This document shows positions 47,009 through 55,353 of a DNA stretch of 64,000 nt, one piece after another. Origin of the DNA: Methylobacterium sp. GXS13. GTDB taxonomy: Bacteria; Pseudomonadota; Alphaproteobacteria; Rhizobiales; Beijerinckiaceae. The stretch lies in contig NZ_LKKO01000034.1 of assembly GCF_001455965.1 (NCBI RefSeq), positions 1 to 64,000 on the forward strand, read 5' to 3'. Under the pieces are notes generated by a model. It worked only from the letters and a program-made list of their open reading frames with translations. It made no database searches and was not told where the DNA came from. The translations under genes and the position numbers were made by a program. Positions within the stretch are counted from its first letter, which is position 1, and every line of letters begins with the position of its first letter.

Positions 47009-47230
47009 TCACCCGGTCATGGCCGTGGCGGTGTAGCCGGCCTTGGTCAGGGCTTCGGCGATGACCAGGGCCTGGGCGTCGGTGCGGATCGCGACACGCC
47101 CGGTTTCGCGGTCGACCCGGATCTCCGCCGCCGGATCGATCCGGTTGACCGTACGGGTCACCGCGGCGGCGCAACCGTCGCAGGTCATGCCCTCCACCTG
47201 CATCAGCAGATCGGCGTGTGTCTCGTCCAT
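47009..47230 (-). CDS. Heavy-metal-associated (HMA) domain protein
   Basis: A 73-residue metallochaperone-like protein. The ATG at 47228-47230 is preferred because GGAGG precedes it at 5-base spacing; an ATG at 47260 is the alternative. The metal-binding motif is VEGMTCDGCAAAV (MTCxxC) near residues 10-22, followed by the ferredoxin-like fold (VRTVN... and AEALTKAGYTATA). It resembles CopZ or the N-terminal part of copper ATPases. No copper ATPase or regulator is adjacent. It lies downstream of the MipA-like gene on the same strand, with a 59-bp gap. Confidence 0.88.
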   Translation of the reverse strand: MDETHADLLMQVEGMTCDGCAAAVTRTVNRIDPAAEIRVDRETGRVAIRTDAQALVIAEALTKAGYTATAMTG

Positions 47231-47289
47231 CCGGGCCTCCGTGAACAATGTCACCGGCATGTCGGAGCGCGGTGCAGCCTGCGCAAGCG

Positions 47290-48201
47290 TCAGAACTGGG
47301 CCGGCATGCGGAACGCGTAGTCGATCTTGAGGCCGAATTGGTACTGGTCGGGATTGCCGAACGGGCGCCGCACCAGCGGGCTGTCACCCGAGGCGCCCAG
47401 GATGCGGGTGTAGCCGGCATAGGCCGTATAGGCCCAGGTCTCGTCCTGAGTGTAGGTCACGGCACCGAGCACGCCCGCCGCGTAGAAGCCGCCGGGATTG
47501 TACGGCGTCACCCGGCCGTTGAGTGCGGCTTCAGCCGGCGACACGCCGAAATACTTCCGGGCGTAGCTGGCATCGCCGACATTGAAGCGAGGGCCGATCG
47601 AGAACAGGAACGCGCCCGCCGGCATCAGATAGTCGGCCGCCACCGATGCGACCGTGCCGTGATGCCCGTAGACGCCCTGGCGCACCTCCACGCGGGTGCG
47701 GAGGGTGGAGACGGGGTAGAACTCCGCGAACACGCCGGGCTCGAGGGCGATGCGCGCGTCCCGGAAGCCGAACAGGTGGCGCCGGTCGTCGCCGTAATAG
47801 CGCCCGGGCACGATGCGGGCGGTCGGCCCGATGCTGAACGCGGGATTGTCGTAGAACGAGACGCTGAATCCATCATCCGGCGTCGAGAAGCGGCGCGGCT
47901 CGCCCGCCTTGCGGATGTCGATCCCGGGATAGCCGACCGCGGTGTAGTCCGACGCGCCGGGATAGCGCGGGATCGCCTGAAGCGAGGCGCTGACCGTGAC
48001 GATCCAGATGTTCGGATCGACGGCGTTCGGATCGACCTGGGTGAAAACCGGCACCGGGCGGGCGGATGTCGCCGCGAAATCCGCGGCTCGGGTCGGCACG
48101 GCACCCAGGGCGAACGCGAGGGCGCCAACGGACGCGCCGACGCGTGGGAGGGAACGGAACATCGGAACGCACTTCGGAACGCAGGTCGGCACGGTTGTCA
48201 T
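47290..48201 (-). CDS. MipA/OmpV family outer-membrane protein
   Basis: About 303 residues from the ATG at 48199-48201; GTG at 48207 and ATG at 48162 are alternatives, the last giving a cleaner signal peptide (MFRSLPRVGASVGALAFALG, cleavage after TRA). The body shows MipA/OmpV features: IPRYPGASDYTAVGYPGIDI, ARIVPGRYYGDDRRHLFGF, AEFYPVSTLRTRVEVRQG and the C-terminal FGLKIDYAFRM with a terminal Phe. The family are outer-membrane proteins, one linked to murein hydrolase scaffolding and others to osmotic or antibiotic stress. The role here is unknown. Confidence 0.88.
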   Translation of the reverse strand: MTTVPTCVPKCVPMFRSLPRVGASVGALAFALGAVPTRAADFAATSARPVPVFTQVDPNAVDPNIWIVTVSASLQAIPRYPGASDYTAVGYPGIDIRKAGEPRRFSTPDDGFSVSFYDNPAFSIGPTARIVPGRYYGDDRRHLFGFRDARIALEPGVFAEFYPVSTLRTRVEVRQGVYGHHGTVASVAADYLMPAGAFLFSIGPRFNVGDASYARKYFGVSPAEAALNGRVTPYNPGGFYAAGVLGAVTYTQDETWAYTAYAGYTRILGASGDSPLVRRPFGNPDQYQFGLKIDYAFRMPAQF

Positions 48202-48465
48202 AGCCACGCTTTATGGCGCTATTTCTTCCCATCCACATGAGCGCTCGACGCAACCCTCATCCAACCGGGTGCAAACCGCCCCGCCGTGGCGATTCCGCAA
48301 CGTTCTCGCGAGCGCCGGCACCACACCGGATGGAATTCGCACCCGCTCGCCTTGCCGGGCGGGCCGCGCGGCGACAAAGATCGCATCGTCGGTCTCCGCC
48401 CGCCGAATCAGCGTCCGGGACTTCTCCCGGCGGCCGGTGCAGGAACCCTGGTAGGTGTTGTCACG

Positions 48466-49899
48466 ATGATCCCGGTCCTCCGCCGGTATGCGGGGTTGTT
48501 GGCGGCCGGGCTTCTGGCGCTGGTCGTGCTCGGGCCGCTTGCGGTGTTCGCGCCGGCCACGAGTGCCCTGGCGCTCGGCACGCTCGCCGCCGTCGCCGCT
48601 GGCCTCGCCCAGGTGCGGGCCGCCACCCTGAAGGCCCGCTGCGACAAGCTTTCCGGCGAGGTCGACCTGCTGTCCCGGCGCCTGCTGAAGGCCGAGACCG
48701 CCGCCGTGCCGCCACGTCCGGAGGCGGGGGACGCCGCGCTTCGCGCCGAGGTCGAGGAATTGACCGTCGAGCTCGGGCTGCTCAGCGGCATCGTACGCGA
48801 TCTGACCCATGTGGTCGGCACCCAGGATTCCGAGATCGCCGCCCTCAAGGCCCGTCCGGAGCCGCGCCCGGAGCCCGTGCGCGCCCAGGCAGCCCCGGAA
48901 CCCGTGAGCCCGCCGCTCCCGGGAGGTCCGGGCCCGATTCAGCCGGCGGCTCCGATCGAGCCGGGTCCCCCGGCCCAGCCGATCGTTCAGGAGGCGCCGC
49001 CTGCGCCCCAGCCCGTGCCCGCGCCGCGACCGATCCCGCCGCGCCCCCTCCCCCGCCCGTCCGCGCCCTGGGCCGAGAGCGAGACCGAGATCGTCCGGGC
49101 CTTCGAGGCGGATGCGCTGGAGATCCACCTGCAGCCGGTGGTGACCCTGCCCCAGCGCAAGGTTACGGCCTACGAGGCCCTGGCTCGCCTGCGTGTCGAG
49201 GGCCGGCTCATGGAGCCCGAAGCGTTCCTGCCGGCTCTGGAGCGCTACGGCCGTACCACCGAGCTCGACCGGCGCATGCTGCAGCGGGCCTCCACCGTGG
49301 CGCGCCACCTCGCCCGCCGGGGCAGCGAAACCATGCTGACCTATGGATTGTCGCCGCTCTCGCTGTTCGAGCCCGGCCTCCTGCGGGAGCTGGCGCGCAC
49401 TGTGGCGGAGGAATCCGCCCTGGCCGGGCTGGCGATCGCCCTGCCCCAGGCGAGCTGGAACGGCCTCGACGGGGGTCAGCGGGGCCTGCTCCTGCCCCTG
49501 CGCGGCCGGATCGGGTTCAGCCTCGACCGGGCTGACGACCTGCGCTTCGACGTGGCGCAGCTGGCGGGGCTCGGGGTCGGCCAGGTCAAGGTGCCGGCCG
49601 AGATGCTGCTGCGGCCGGGGCCTGACCGGCGGAAGCTGTCGGATATCGCGATCGAGGATCTCGCCCCGGCCCTGGCCCGGGCCGGCATCCGCCTGGTCGC
49701 CACCGGCGTCACCGACGAGGCGGACGTGCCGGACCTGATCGACCTCGACATCCCGTACGCCCAGGGTGCAGCCTTCGCGGCGCCGCGGCCGGTGCGGGCC
49801 GAGGTCCTGACCGCGCCGCCGCCCGAGGCACCGCCACCGCCGGCGGAGCCGGAGCCCGAACGGCGCCCGTTCCGCTCGGTCCTGCGTCGGGCGGTCTGA
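48466..49899 (+). CDS. Membrane-anchored degenerate EAL-domain protein
   Basis: A 477-residue protein from the ATG at 48466 (MIPVLRRYAGLL). Two hydrophobic segments about 8-55, a coiled coil about 55-120 (LKARCDKLSGEVDLLSRRLL), a Pro-rich linker about 135-205, and an EAL-like domain about 205-450. E237-A-L is kept in AYEALARLR, but the downstream catalytic motifs are absent: no DDFGTGYSS (the region reads SLDRADDLRFDV) and no KxD lysine in the usual context. It is therefore probably a non-catalytic EAL protein that binds c-di-GMP or a partner. The C-terminus is again Pro/Glu-rich. Confidence 0.82.
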   Translation: MIPVLRRYAGLLAAGLLALVVLGPLAVFAPATSALALGTLAAVAAGLAQVRAATLKARCDKLSGEVDLLSRRLLKAETAAVPPRPEAGDAALRAEVEELTVELGLLSGIVRDLTHVVGTQDSEIAALKARPEPRPEPVRAQAAPEPVSPPLPGGPGPIQPAAPIEPGPPAQPIVQEAPPAPQPVPAPRPIPPRPLPRPSAPWAESETEIVRAFEADALEIHLQPVVTLPQRKVTAYEALARLRVEGRLMEPEAFLPALERYGRTTELDRRMLQRASTVARHLARRGSETMLTYGLSPLSLFEPGLLRELARTVAEESALAGLAIALPQASWNGLDGGQRGLLLPLRGRIGFSLDRADDLRFDVAQLAGLGVGQVKVPAEMLLRPGPDRRKLSDIAIEDLAPALARAGIRLVATGVTDEADVPDLIDLDIPYAQGAAFAAPRPVRAEVLTAPPPEAPPPPAEPEPERRPFRSVLRRAV

Positions 49900-49921
49900 C
49901 GGGTGGTCTGAGCCCCACCGA

Positions 49922-51205
49922 TCACCAGTAGATCTGGATCCGCCCCAGGATCGTGTCGACCGAGAACGGCGCGGTGCCCAGCGCGTCGGACTGGGCCGCG
50001 CCCGGCTGCACGCGGCCGTGGATGACGTTGGCGATGAGGCGCAGGTTCGGCTCCGGGTACCAGCTCAGGCCTAGGCTCACGTCTCGCTCGGCGCCCCCGC
50101 GAAACCCCCGGGCGTTCAGCTCGATGGCGCTGTAGCGGGCGGACAGCTCGAACACGCCGATCCCGCCCCGGGAGATCCGCTGGTCGTCCCGCGGCTGGAC
50201 GCCCTTGAAGGTCGCGTAGCTCGTGCTGCTGTCGGGAACCAGCGCGTAGGCGCGGCCTGCCCCGTTCAGCACCCAGCCGGCCTCGACATAGCCCCCCTGG
50301 AAACCGAGGCTCGGCGAAGCCCCGCCCAGGCCGGCGAACCGATCGACCGCGGTGCGGATATACTCGGCCTGCACCAGGAACGGGCCGTTGCGATAGGCGA
50401 ACTCGGCGCCGATCCGGGATACCCGCGCCACGCCCGGCAGGTCGCCGGTGTCGACGAAGGGGCGCGTGACCAAAAAGGCCTCCGGCGGGGTGGAGAAGCT
50501 GAAGGCCCCGTCGCCGCGGGCGCGGCTCTGGACGATGCCGGCGAGGCCCAGATGCAGGGTCTCACGCTCCTCCAGGATCGGCGCCACCGTGGCCCGACCC
50601 GCCGCCGCCACCCCGTCGCCGGTGATGCCGTTGCTGGCGGCGTCGCCGAACACGCTCGCCACGGCCGTCCAGGCCTGTCCGTGATGCCCGACCGCGACGC
50701 CGAAGCGGCGATCCGGCACGAAGGCATTGGCCAGGGAGCGCTCGGCGAACAGCGTGTCGTTGTTGCTCTGCAGCCATTCGAGGCTGAACGGCACCTTCAT
50801 GTTTCCGAGCGTCAGGATCGTATCCGGCAGGCCCTTCCACGCGACCAAGGCGTCGTTGATCGGCAGGATCGGATCGCTGAAATCGTACTGGAAGGCGACA
50901 ACCCAATCCGTCCCGATGGTGAGGGTCGGCTCGATCCACGCGCGGCGCACCGCGACGCTGTCGGGGAAGGTCCCGTCCAGGCCGGGCCGGCTGAAGCTCG
51001 CCGCGCCGCCATCGAGATGCAGGCGGCCGCCGATCTGGAGCTTCACCGCCGGCTCGGGAAAGGTGAGGGTCAGGCCCTTCGCGTCGTAGCGCAGGCGCTC
51101 GCCGGAGGGGCCGGCCATGCCCTCGATCGCGTCCTCGGCCGCGCCGGCCGGCGACGCGGCGGCCAGCGACAGGACCAGCAGGGCAGGAGCACGGCGCATT
51201 CCCAT
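49922..51205 (-). CDS. OprO/OprP-type porin
   Basis: A 427-residue outer-membrane protein from the ATG at 51203-51205 (a second ATG at 51199). Signal peptide about 1-23 (ALLVLSLAAASPAGA). The body has features of phosphate-selective porins O/P: RLHLDGGAASFSRPG, VRRAWIEPTLTIGTDWVVA, YDFSDPILPINDALVAW, the plug-like SLEWLQSNNDTLFAERSLA and the terminal aromatic (GRIQIYW). OprP forms trimeric anion channels for phosphate or polyphosphate. No pst or pho genes are adjacent, so the ligand is uncertain. Convergent with the EAL gene. Confidence 0.88.
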   Translation of the reverse strand: MGMRRAPALLVLSLAAASPAGAAEDAIEGMAGPSGERLRYDAKGLTLTFPEPAVKLQIGGRLHLDGGAASFSRPGLDGTFPDSVAVRRAWIEPTLTIGTDWVVAFQYDFSDPILPINDALVAWKGLPDTILTLGNMKVPFSLEWLQSNNDTLFAERSLANAFVPDRRFGVAVGHHGQAWTAVASVFGDAASNGITGDGVAAAGRATVAPILEERETLHLGLAGIVQSRARGDGAFSFSTPPEAFLVTRPFVDTGDLPGVARVSRIGAEFAYRNGPFLVQAEYIRTAVDRFAGLGGASPSLGFQGGYVEAGWVLNGAGRAYALVPDSSTSYATFKGVQPRDDQRISRGGIGVFELSARYSAIELNARGFRGGAERDVSLGLSWYPEPNLRLIANVIHGRVQPGAAQSDALGTAPFSVDTILGRIQIYW

Positions 51206-51311
51206 CGCAAGCCACAGAGCAGGCCGGGGGGCCGGCGCCAATCACGTAAGGCAGCGAATGCCCGAATCACCTCGGGCGTGGCCCCGCAGCCACGGCCCGG
51301 AAGCGGATCGA

Positions 51312-52226
51312 TCAGCGCCCGGCCGCCCGGTCCAGCTGCGCCCGGATGAACCGCCCGGCACTCGCCAGGGAGCGCCGCCCATCCGCCACCTCCGGGTAGA
51401 ACAGGTGCCAGGCGTGGATCATGTGCGGCCAGACCTCCAGCGCGACCGCCACATCCGCCGCCGCGGCGACCCCGGCAAGACGCAGGGCATCGTCGAGGAG
51501 GGTTTCTGCCGAGCCGACCTGGATCAGCGTCGGCGGCAGCCCGGTGAGGTCGGCATGGATCGGCGAGACCAGGGGGTCGCGCGGATCGGCGCCGTTGAGA
51601 TAGGCGGTGGCGAGCTCGGCGAGATAGGCCCGGCTGATCAGCGGATCGACCGACGCCTTGGTGTCCAGGCTCCCGCCGGTGAGCGCGAGGTCGGTCCAGG
51701 GCGAGCTGAGCCACAGGCAGCCGGGCAGCGGCATTCCCCGATCCCGCAGCGACAGGGCGGTCGCCACGGCGAGGCCGCCCCCCGCGCTCTCGCCGGCCAG
51801 GGCGATGCGTTCGGGAGCGAACCCGGATTCGAGCAGGAACCGGTAGCCGGCCAGCGCATCGCCGAGGGCCGCCGGATACGGGTTTTCGGGCGCGAGCCGG
51901 TAGGCCAGGGCGAAGGTGCGCGTGCCGGCCTCTCGGCCGGCCTGGGCCACGGCGTGGCGATGGCTAGCCAGCGACCCGGAGACATAGCCGCCGCCGTGGA
52001 GGAACAGGATCACCCGGTCCCGGTCGGCGTCCGGCGTTGCGGTCCATTCCGCGGGCAGATCCCGCACCTTCGCGGGCTGGATCTGGACACCCTCCGGCAG
52101 GGGATAATGGGCGCCCAGCGCATCCACGCGGGCGCGGCGGGCCGCGAGATCGGCCGGCCGCGGGCTGGCGGCCATGCGCGCACGGATCCGGTCGATGTCG
52201 CTGATATCGGGCGAAGGAATCGGCAT
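51312..52226 (-). CDS. Alpha/beta hydrolase, hormone-sensitive lipase family
   Basis: A 304-residue cytoplasmic enzyme from the ATG at 52224-52226. The oxyanion-hole motif is HGGGYVSGS, the nucleophile Ser is in AGESAGGGLA, the Asp is probably in SPWTDLAL-downstream EVW region and the His in MIHAWHLF. This is the HSL/bacterial type IV esterase pattern. Substrates are short-chain esters; the natural one is unknown. It lies upstream of the porin gene on the same strand with about 100 bp between. Confidence 0.9.
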   Translation of the reverse strand: MPIPSPDISDIDRIRARMAASPRPADLAARRARVDALGAHYPLPEGVQIQPAKVRDLPAEWTATPDADRDRVILFLHGGGYVSGSLASHRHAVAQAGREAGTRTFALAYRLAPENPYPAALGDALAGYRFLLESGFAPERIALAGESAGGGLAVATALSLRDRGMPLPGCLWLSSPWTDLALTGGSLDTKASVDPLISRAYLAELATAYLNGADPRDPLVSPIHADLTGLPPTLIQVGSAETLLDDALRLAGVAAAADVAVALEVWPHMIHAWHLFYPEVADGRRSLASAGRFIRAQLDRAAGR

Positions 52227-52424
52227 CGTCGGATCTCGGCGTCGGACATACCGTCACTCTGGCCGAGGCCGAGCGCTCGGCCAAGATGACCGTGGCCCCG
52301 GTGTTGACGCGACCGCCGGTTTGACAGGTTTCAAAGACTGCCGGGCTCGGTCCTGTGCGGCACGCGGTCTCGGACCTTTCGAAATCTTGGCTTCTCGCCG
52401 TTGCGCTCGCGCGTCGAGCGAACC

Positions 52425-53273
52425 CTAGACCGCCACGTTGTCGATCAGGCGGGTCCGGCCGAGGAACGCGGCGACCAGGACCCGGGCCGGTCCGTCCACC
52501 CGCTCGACCGGCGCCAGGGTCCGAGCATCGCAGACCGCGAGGTACTGCACTTGGAAGCCAGCAGCCTCCAGCGTGGCGCGTCCGTCGGTAAGCGGGCCCG
52601 CGACCGGGCTGCCGCCGCGAGCTGCGGCAGCGATCTCGGCCAGCACCGCGTGGAGCCGCGGAGCCGCCGCCCGCTCCTCCGGCGAGAGGTAGCGGTTGCG
52701 CGACGACAGAGCGAGGCCATCCGCCTCGCGCACCGTCGGCACGCCCCGGATCTCCACCGGCAGGTCGAGATCGGCCACCGCCTGCTGGATCACCCGAAGC
52801 TGCTGGAAGTCCTTCTCGCCGAACAGGGCGACATCCGGCCCGACCTGGTTCAGGAGCTTGGTCACCACCGTGGCGACCCCGGAGAAATGGCCTGGCCGGA
52901 ACGGGCCGCACAATCCCTCGGTCAGCCCGCCGACATCGATCCGCGTGCTGAAGCCCGGCGGGTACATGGTCTCCACCGCGGGCGTCCAGGCGACATCGGC
53001 GCCGGCCCGGCCGAGCAGCGCAAGGTCGGCGTCAAGATCACGGGGGTAGCGCGAGAAATCCTCGTTCGGGCCGAACTGGGTCGGGTTGACGAAGATGCTC
53101 GCCACCACGCGCCGGCCGATCCGGCGGGCCTCGGCCACCAGGGCGAGATGGCCCTCGTGCAGCGCTCCCATGGTCGGCACCAGGACGACGCGCTCGCCTG
53201 CACCACGCCAGCCGGCGACGCTCCGGCGCAGGGTGGCGAGATCGCTGAAACGCTGAGGGGTCGATTCGGGCAC
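52425..53273 (-). CDS. panC: Pantothenate synthetase
   Basis: Joins pantoate and beta-alanine with ATP to make pantothenate, the coenzyme A precursor. A 282-residue protein starting with GTG at 53271-53273. Motifs: VPTMGALHEGHLALV (HIGH-type), FVNPTQFGPNEDFSRYPR, RPGHFSGVATVVTKLL, FGEKDFQQL and the KMSKS-like LALSSRNRYL. panB, usually next to it, is not present in the window. Upstream is a small exported protein gene on the same strand. Confidence 0.97.
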   Translation of the reverse strand: MPESTPQRFSDLATLRRSVAGWRGAGERVVLVPTMGALHEGHLALVAEARRIGRRVVASIFVNPTQFGPNEDFSRYPRDLDADLALLGRAGADVAWTPAVETMYPPGFSTRIDVGGLTEGLCGPFRPGHFSGVATVVTKLLNQVGPDVALFGEKDFQQLRVIQQAVADLDLPVEIRGVPTVREADGLALSSRNRYLSPEERAAAPRLHAVLAEIAAAARGGSPVAGPLTDGRATLEAAGFQVQYLAVCDARTLAPVERVDGPARVLVAAFLGRTRLIDNVAV

Positions 53274-53342
53274 GGGTCGGGCTCCGCGGCGGGGCGCCGA
53301 TCTAGAGCATGATCCACCCGCGTGGAACCCGTCTGCCTCGGC

Positions 53343-53705
53343 TCAGGGGCAGTACGGCAGCAGGGACCGGCCGAACGGGTCGTCGACGCCGAGGGGCGGC
53401 GTGAAGCCATAATAGCTCGGATGCGACAGGCCGTATTCCGAGCCGACATAGCTCGGATCGTTCGGCGCGTTGGTCGGCACCGGCACGCGGCGGGGCGTGC
53501 AGCCCACCGGCACCGCGCGGGTGCGAAGGCTGTAGACCGGCGGCCGCTCGATCCCGTCATTGCGCGGGAAGAAGCGCGGGCCGCTGCGGGTCACCGTCTC
53601 GTAGCCGCCGCGCACATCGAGATCCGCCGCGGGGGCGCGGTACCCGATGCCCAGCACGGCGAGGCCGAGCGCCGTCCCGATCGCGTATCGCCCCGTCACC
53701 CGCAT
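53343..53705 (-). CDS. Small exported hypothetical protein
   Basis: A 120-residue protein from the ATG at 53703-53705. Signal peptide about 1-26 (IGTALGLAVLGIGYRAPA). The mature part is rich in Pro, Tyr, Arg and Gly (PRFFPRNDGIERPPVYSL, GSEYGLSHPSYYGFTPPLG) with two Cys, one near the middle and one three residues from the end (YCP). I do not recognise a family. Similar small Tyr/Pro-rich exported proteins are typical of this order. Same strand as panC and ybaK but with separate gaps. Confidence 0.65.
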   Translation of the reverse strand: MRVTGRYAIGTALGLAVLGIGYRAPAADLDVRGGYETVTRSGPRFFPRNDGIERPPVYSLRTRAVPVGCTPRRVPVPTNAPNDPSYVGSEYGLSHPSYYGFTPPLGVDDPFGRSLLPYCP

Positions 53706-53777
53706 GCCAGACCCATCCCCGTTGCGGCGGCAGGGTGCGGGAACAGGGTAAACGGGCGCTTACGCTCGCGCCGCGGT

Positions 53778-54278
53778 TCAGGTCAGGGGCACCACCAGAG
53801 CCGCCAGGGCGGCGACAAGATCGGCCTCGGTCAGACGGATCTGCAGGCCCCGCCCGCCGCCATTGATGTGAATCCCCGCCGTCGGATCGGACAGCGAACC
53901 GGCATCGATCGCGGTCGGGAAAACCCGCTTCTGCCCGAGCGGGCTGATGCCGCCGACATGGTAGCTGGTCAGGCGCTCGGCATCGGCGGGCTTGAGCATC
54001 GCGGCCGCCTTGCCGGAAAACGCCGCCGCCACGCGTTTCATCGCGACCTCCTTGTCGGAGGCGACCAGCAGGCAGACGGTCCTGCCGTCCACCGCCGCCA
54101 TCAGGGTCTTGAGCACCCGGCCGGGCGCGACGCCGAGCGCCTCCGCGGCCTGGAGGCCGATGCGCGGCGCCTCCGGGTCGTACTCATAGGCGTGCAGGCT
54201 GTAGCGCAGGCCGGCCTTGTCGAGGGCCTGGGTCGCGCGGGTGGTCTTTGCGGGCGTCTTTGCGAGCTTCTTGGCCAT
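53778..54278 (-). CDS. ybaK: Cys-tRNA(Pro) deacylase, YbaK/EbsC family
   Basis: A 166-residue editing protein that hydrolyses Cys mis-attached to tRNA(Pro). It starts at the ATG at 54276-54278. RVLKTLMAAVDGRTVCLLVA with the conserved Lys, KEVAMKRVAAAFSGKAAAM, and the GGISPLGQKRVFPTAID signature (with GISP-G) are all present. The N-terminus is Lys/Ala-rich. It is 12 bp downstream of the beta-lactamase gene, suggesting they share a transcript. Confidence 0.93.
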   Translation of the reverse strand: MAKKLAKTPAKTTRATQALDKAGLRYSLHAYEYDPEAPRIGLQAAEALGVAPGRVLKTLMAAVDGRTVCLLVASDKEVAMKRVAAAFSGKAAAMLKPADAERLTSYHVGGISPLGQKRVFPTAIDAGSLSDPTAGIHINGGGRGLQIRLTEADLVAALAALVVPLT

Positions 54279-54290
54279 GGCCGTCTCGGT

Positions 54291-55178
54291 TCAGGCTCCC
54301 ACCGCCCGCGCGGCGGCGAGCCGGCCGATCTCCGCGTAGGCCGCCTCCACCGCCTCGGCCGGGGCCTCGGCTCCGGTGATGTACACGCAGGCGAAAACCG
54401 GCGCGTGGCCCGGCGGCCGCAGGATCGCCACGTCGTTGAACGTGCCGTTGTCGCCGGTGCCGGTCTTGTCGCCGACGGGCCAGTCCGGCGGCAATCCGGC
54501 CCGCAGGCGCTTGAGACCGGTCCGGGACGCGACCATCCAGGCCTCCAGCCGTGCACGCGCAGATGGCGACAGGGCGGATCCGAGCAGGACGCGCCCCAGG
54601 GTCTCACGCATCGCCGCCGGGCTGGTGGTGTCGCGTGGGTCCCCGGGCAGGGAGGTGCTGAGGGTCGGCTCGGTGCGGTCGAGCCGGGTGATGGGATCGC
54701 CGAAGCCGCGCAGCCACTGCGTCAGCGCCCGGGGACCGCCCAGCGCCGTCAGCAACAGGTTGGCCGCGCTGTTGTCGCTCCATTCGATGGCGGCGGCGCA
54801 GAGATCCGAAACCGTCATCCGTCCGGTTCCGCCGCCGGCGTCCAGGGCCTTCCGGGTCACCGGCGCGTAGCTCAGAAGGTCGCCGGGTCCGAACGCGATG
54901 ACCCGATCCGAAGATTCGCTTCGTGCATCGACCCGGGCCAGCACGGCGGCGACGGCCAGAACCTTGAAGGTGCTGCACATCGGAAACCGTTCGCCGGCGC
55001 GATGGCTGATGAGGATTCGCTCAGGCGTGCCCACCGAGATCCCGAGGCGTCCGCCGAGCCGTCGCTCGATCGCATCGAGCGCGGGTTCGGTTTCATCGGC
55101 GCGGGCGTACCTGCTGCCCAGGATCAGCGGCGCAGCGAGAACACTCAGGCAGACGGTGCGGCGGGTCCAGGCGGTCAT
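54291..55178 (-). CDS. bla: Class A beta-lactamase
   Basis: A 295-residue serine beta-lactamase starting at the ATG at 55176-55178. Signal peptide about 1-27; TRRTVCLSV may direct it to the Tat pathway. The active-site motifs are CSTFK (Ser70, Lys73), SDN (Ser130 loop), E166 in RTEPTLS, and KTGTGDNG (Lys234). The omega loop has Ser where class A enzymes usually have Asn170. Everything else is intact, so it should be active, but the spectrum cannot be read. Chromosomal location and matching codon use suggest a resident gene, not a recent import. Confidence 0.93.
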   Translation of the reverse strand: MTAWTRRTVCLSVLAAPLILGSRYARADETEPALDAIERRLGGRLGISVGTPERILISHRAGERFPMCSTFKVLAVAAVLARVDARSESSDRVIAFGPGDLLSYAPVTRKALDAGGGTGRMTVSDLCAAAIEWSDNSAANLLLTALGGPRALTQWLRGFGDPITRLDRTEPTLSTSLPGDPRDTTSPAAMRETLGRVLLGSALSPSARARLEAWMVASRTGLKRLRAGLPPDWPVGDKTGTGDNGTFNDVAILRPPGHAPVFACVYITGAEAPAEAVEAAYAEIGRLAAARAVGA

Positions 55179-55290
55179 GACGCGATTCGATCTTTCGGCA
55201 ATATCGCCGGCCGATGTGGCGGCCCAGCTTGACCATTCCATGGCGGCGGGTGGAGCCGCGGCGCCGGAATGGTACAGGGGCGGGATCGCG

Positions 55291-55306
55291 TGTTTCACGT
55301 GAAACG
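55291..55306. promoter_or_regulatory. parS-like ParB-binding site
   Basis: TGTTTCACGTGAAACG matches the conserved parS 16-mer TGTTTCACGTGAAACA at 15 of 16 positions, the last base being the exception. GTTTCACGTGAAAC within it is a perfect 14-bp palindrome. It lies in the intergenic gap between the divergent beta-lactamase and mnmE genes. mnmE is often near the origin in alphaproteobacteria, with mnmG, rsmG, parA and parB, which supports the call. Confidence 0.7.
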
Positions 55307-55353
55307 GCCCTTCGGAATCCCCGAGGCCGCCGAGTTCCGCCAGCGCCATCACC

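Noticed and set aside
54291..55178. Recently acquired resistance gene
   Set aside because: No insertion sequence, integron or base-composition shift near the beta-lactamase; it is next to ybaK and looks like a resident gene.
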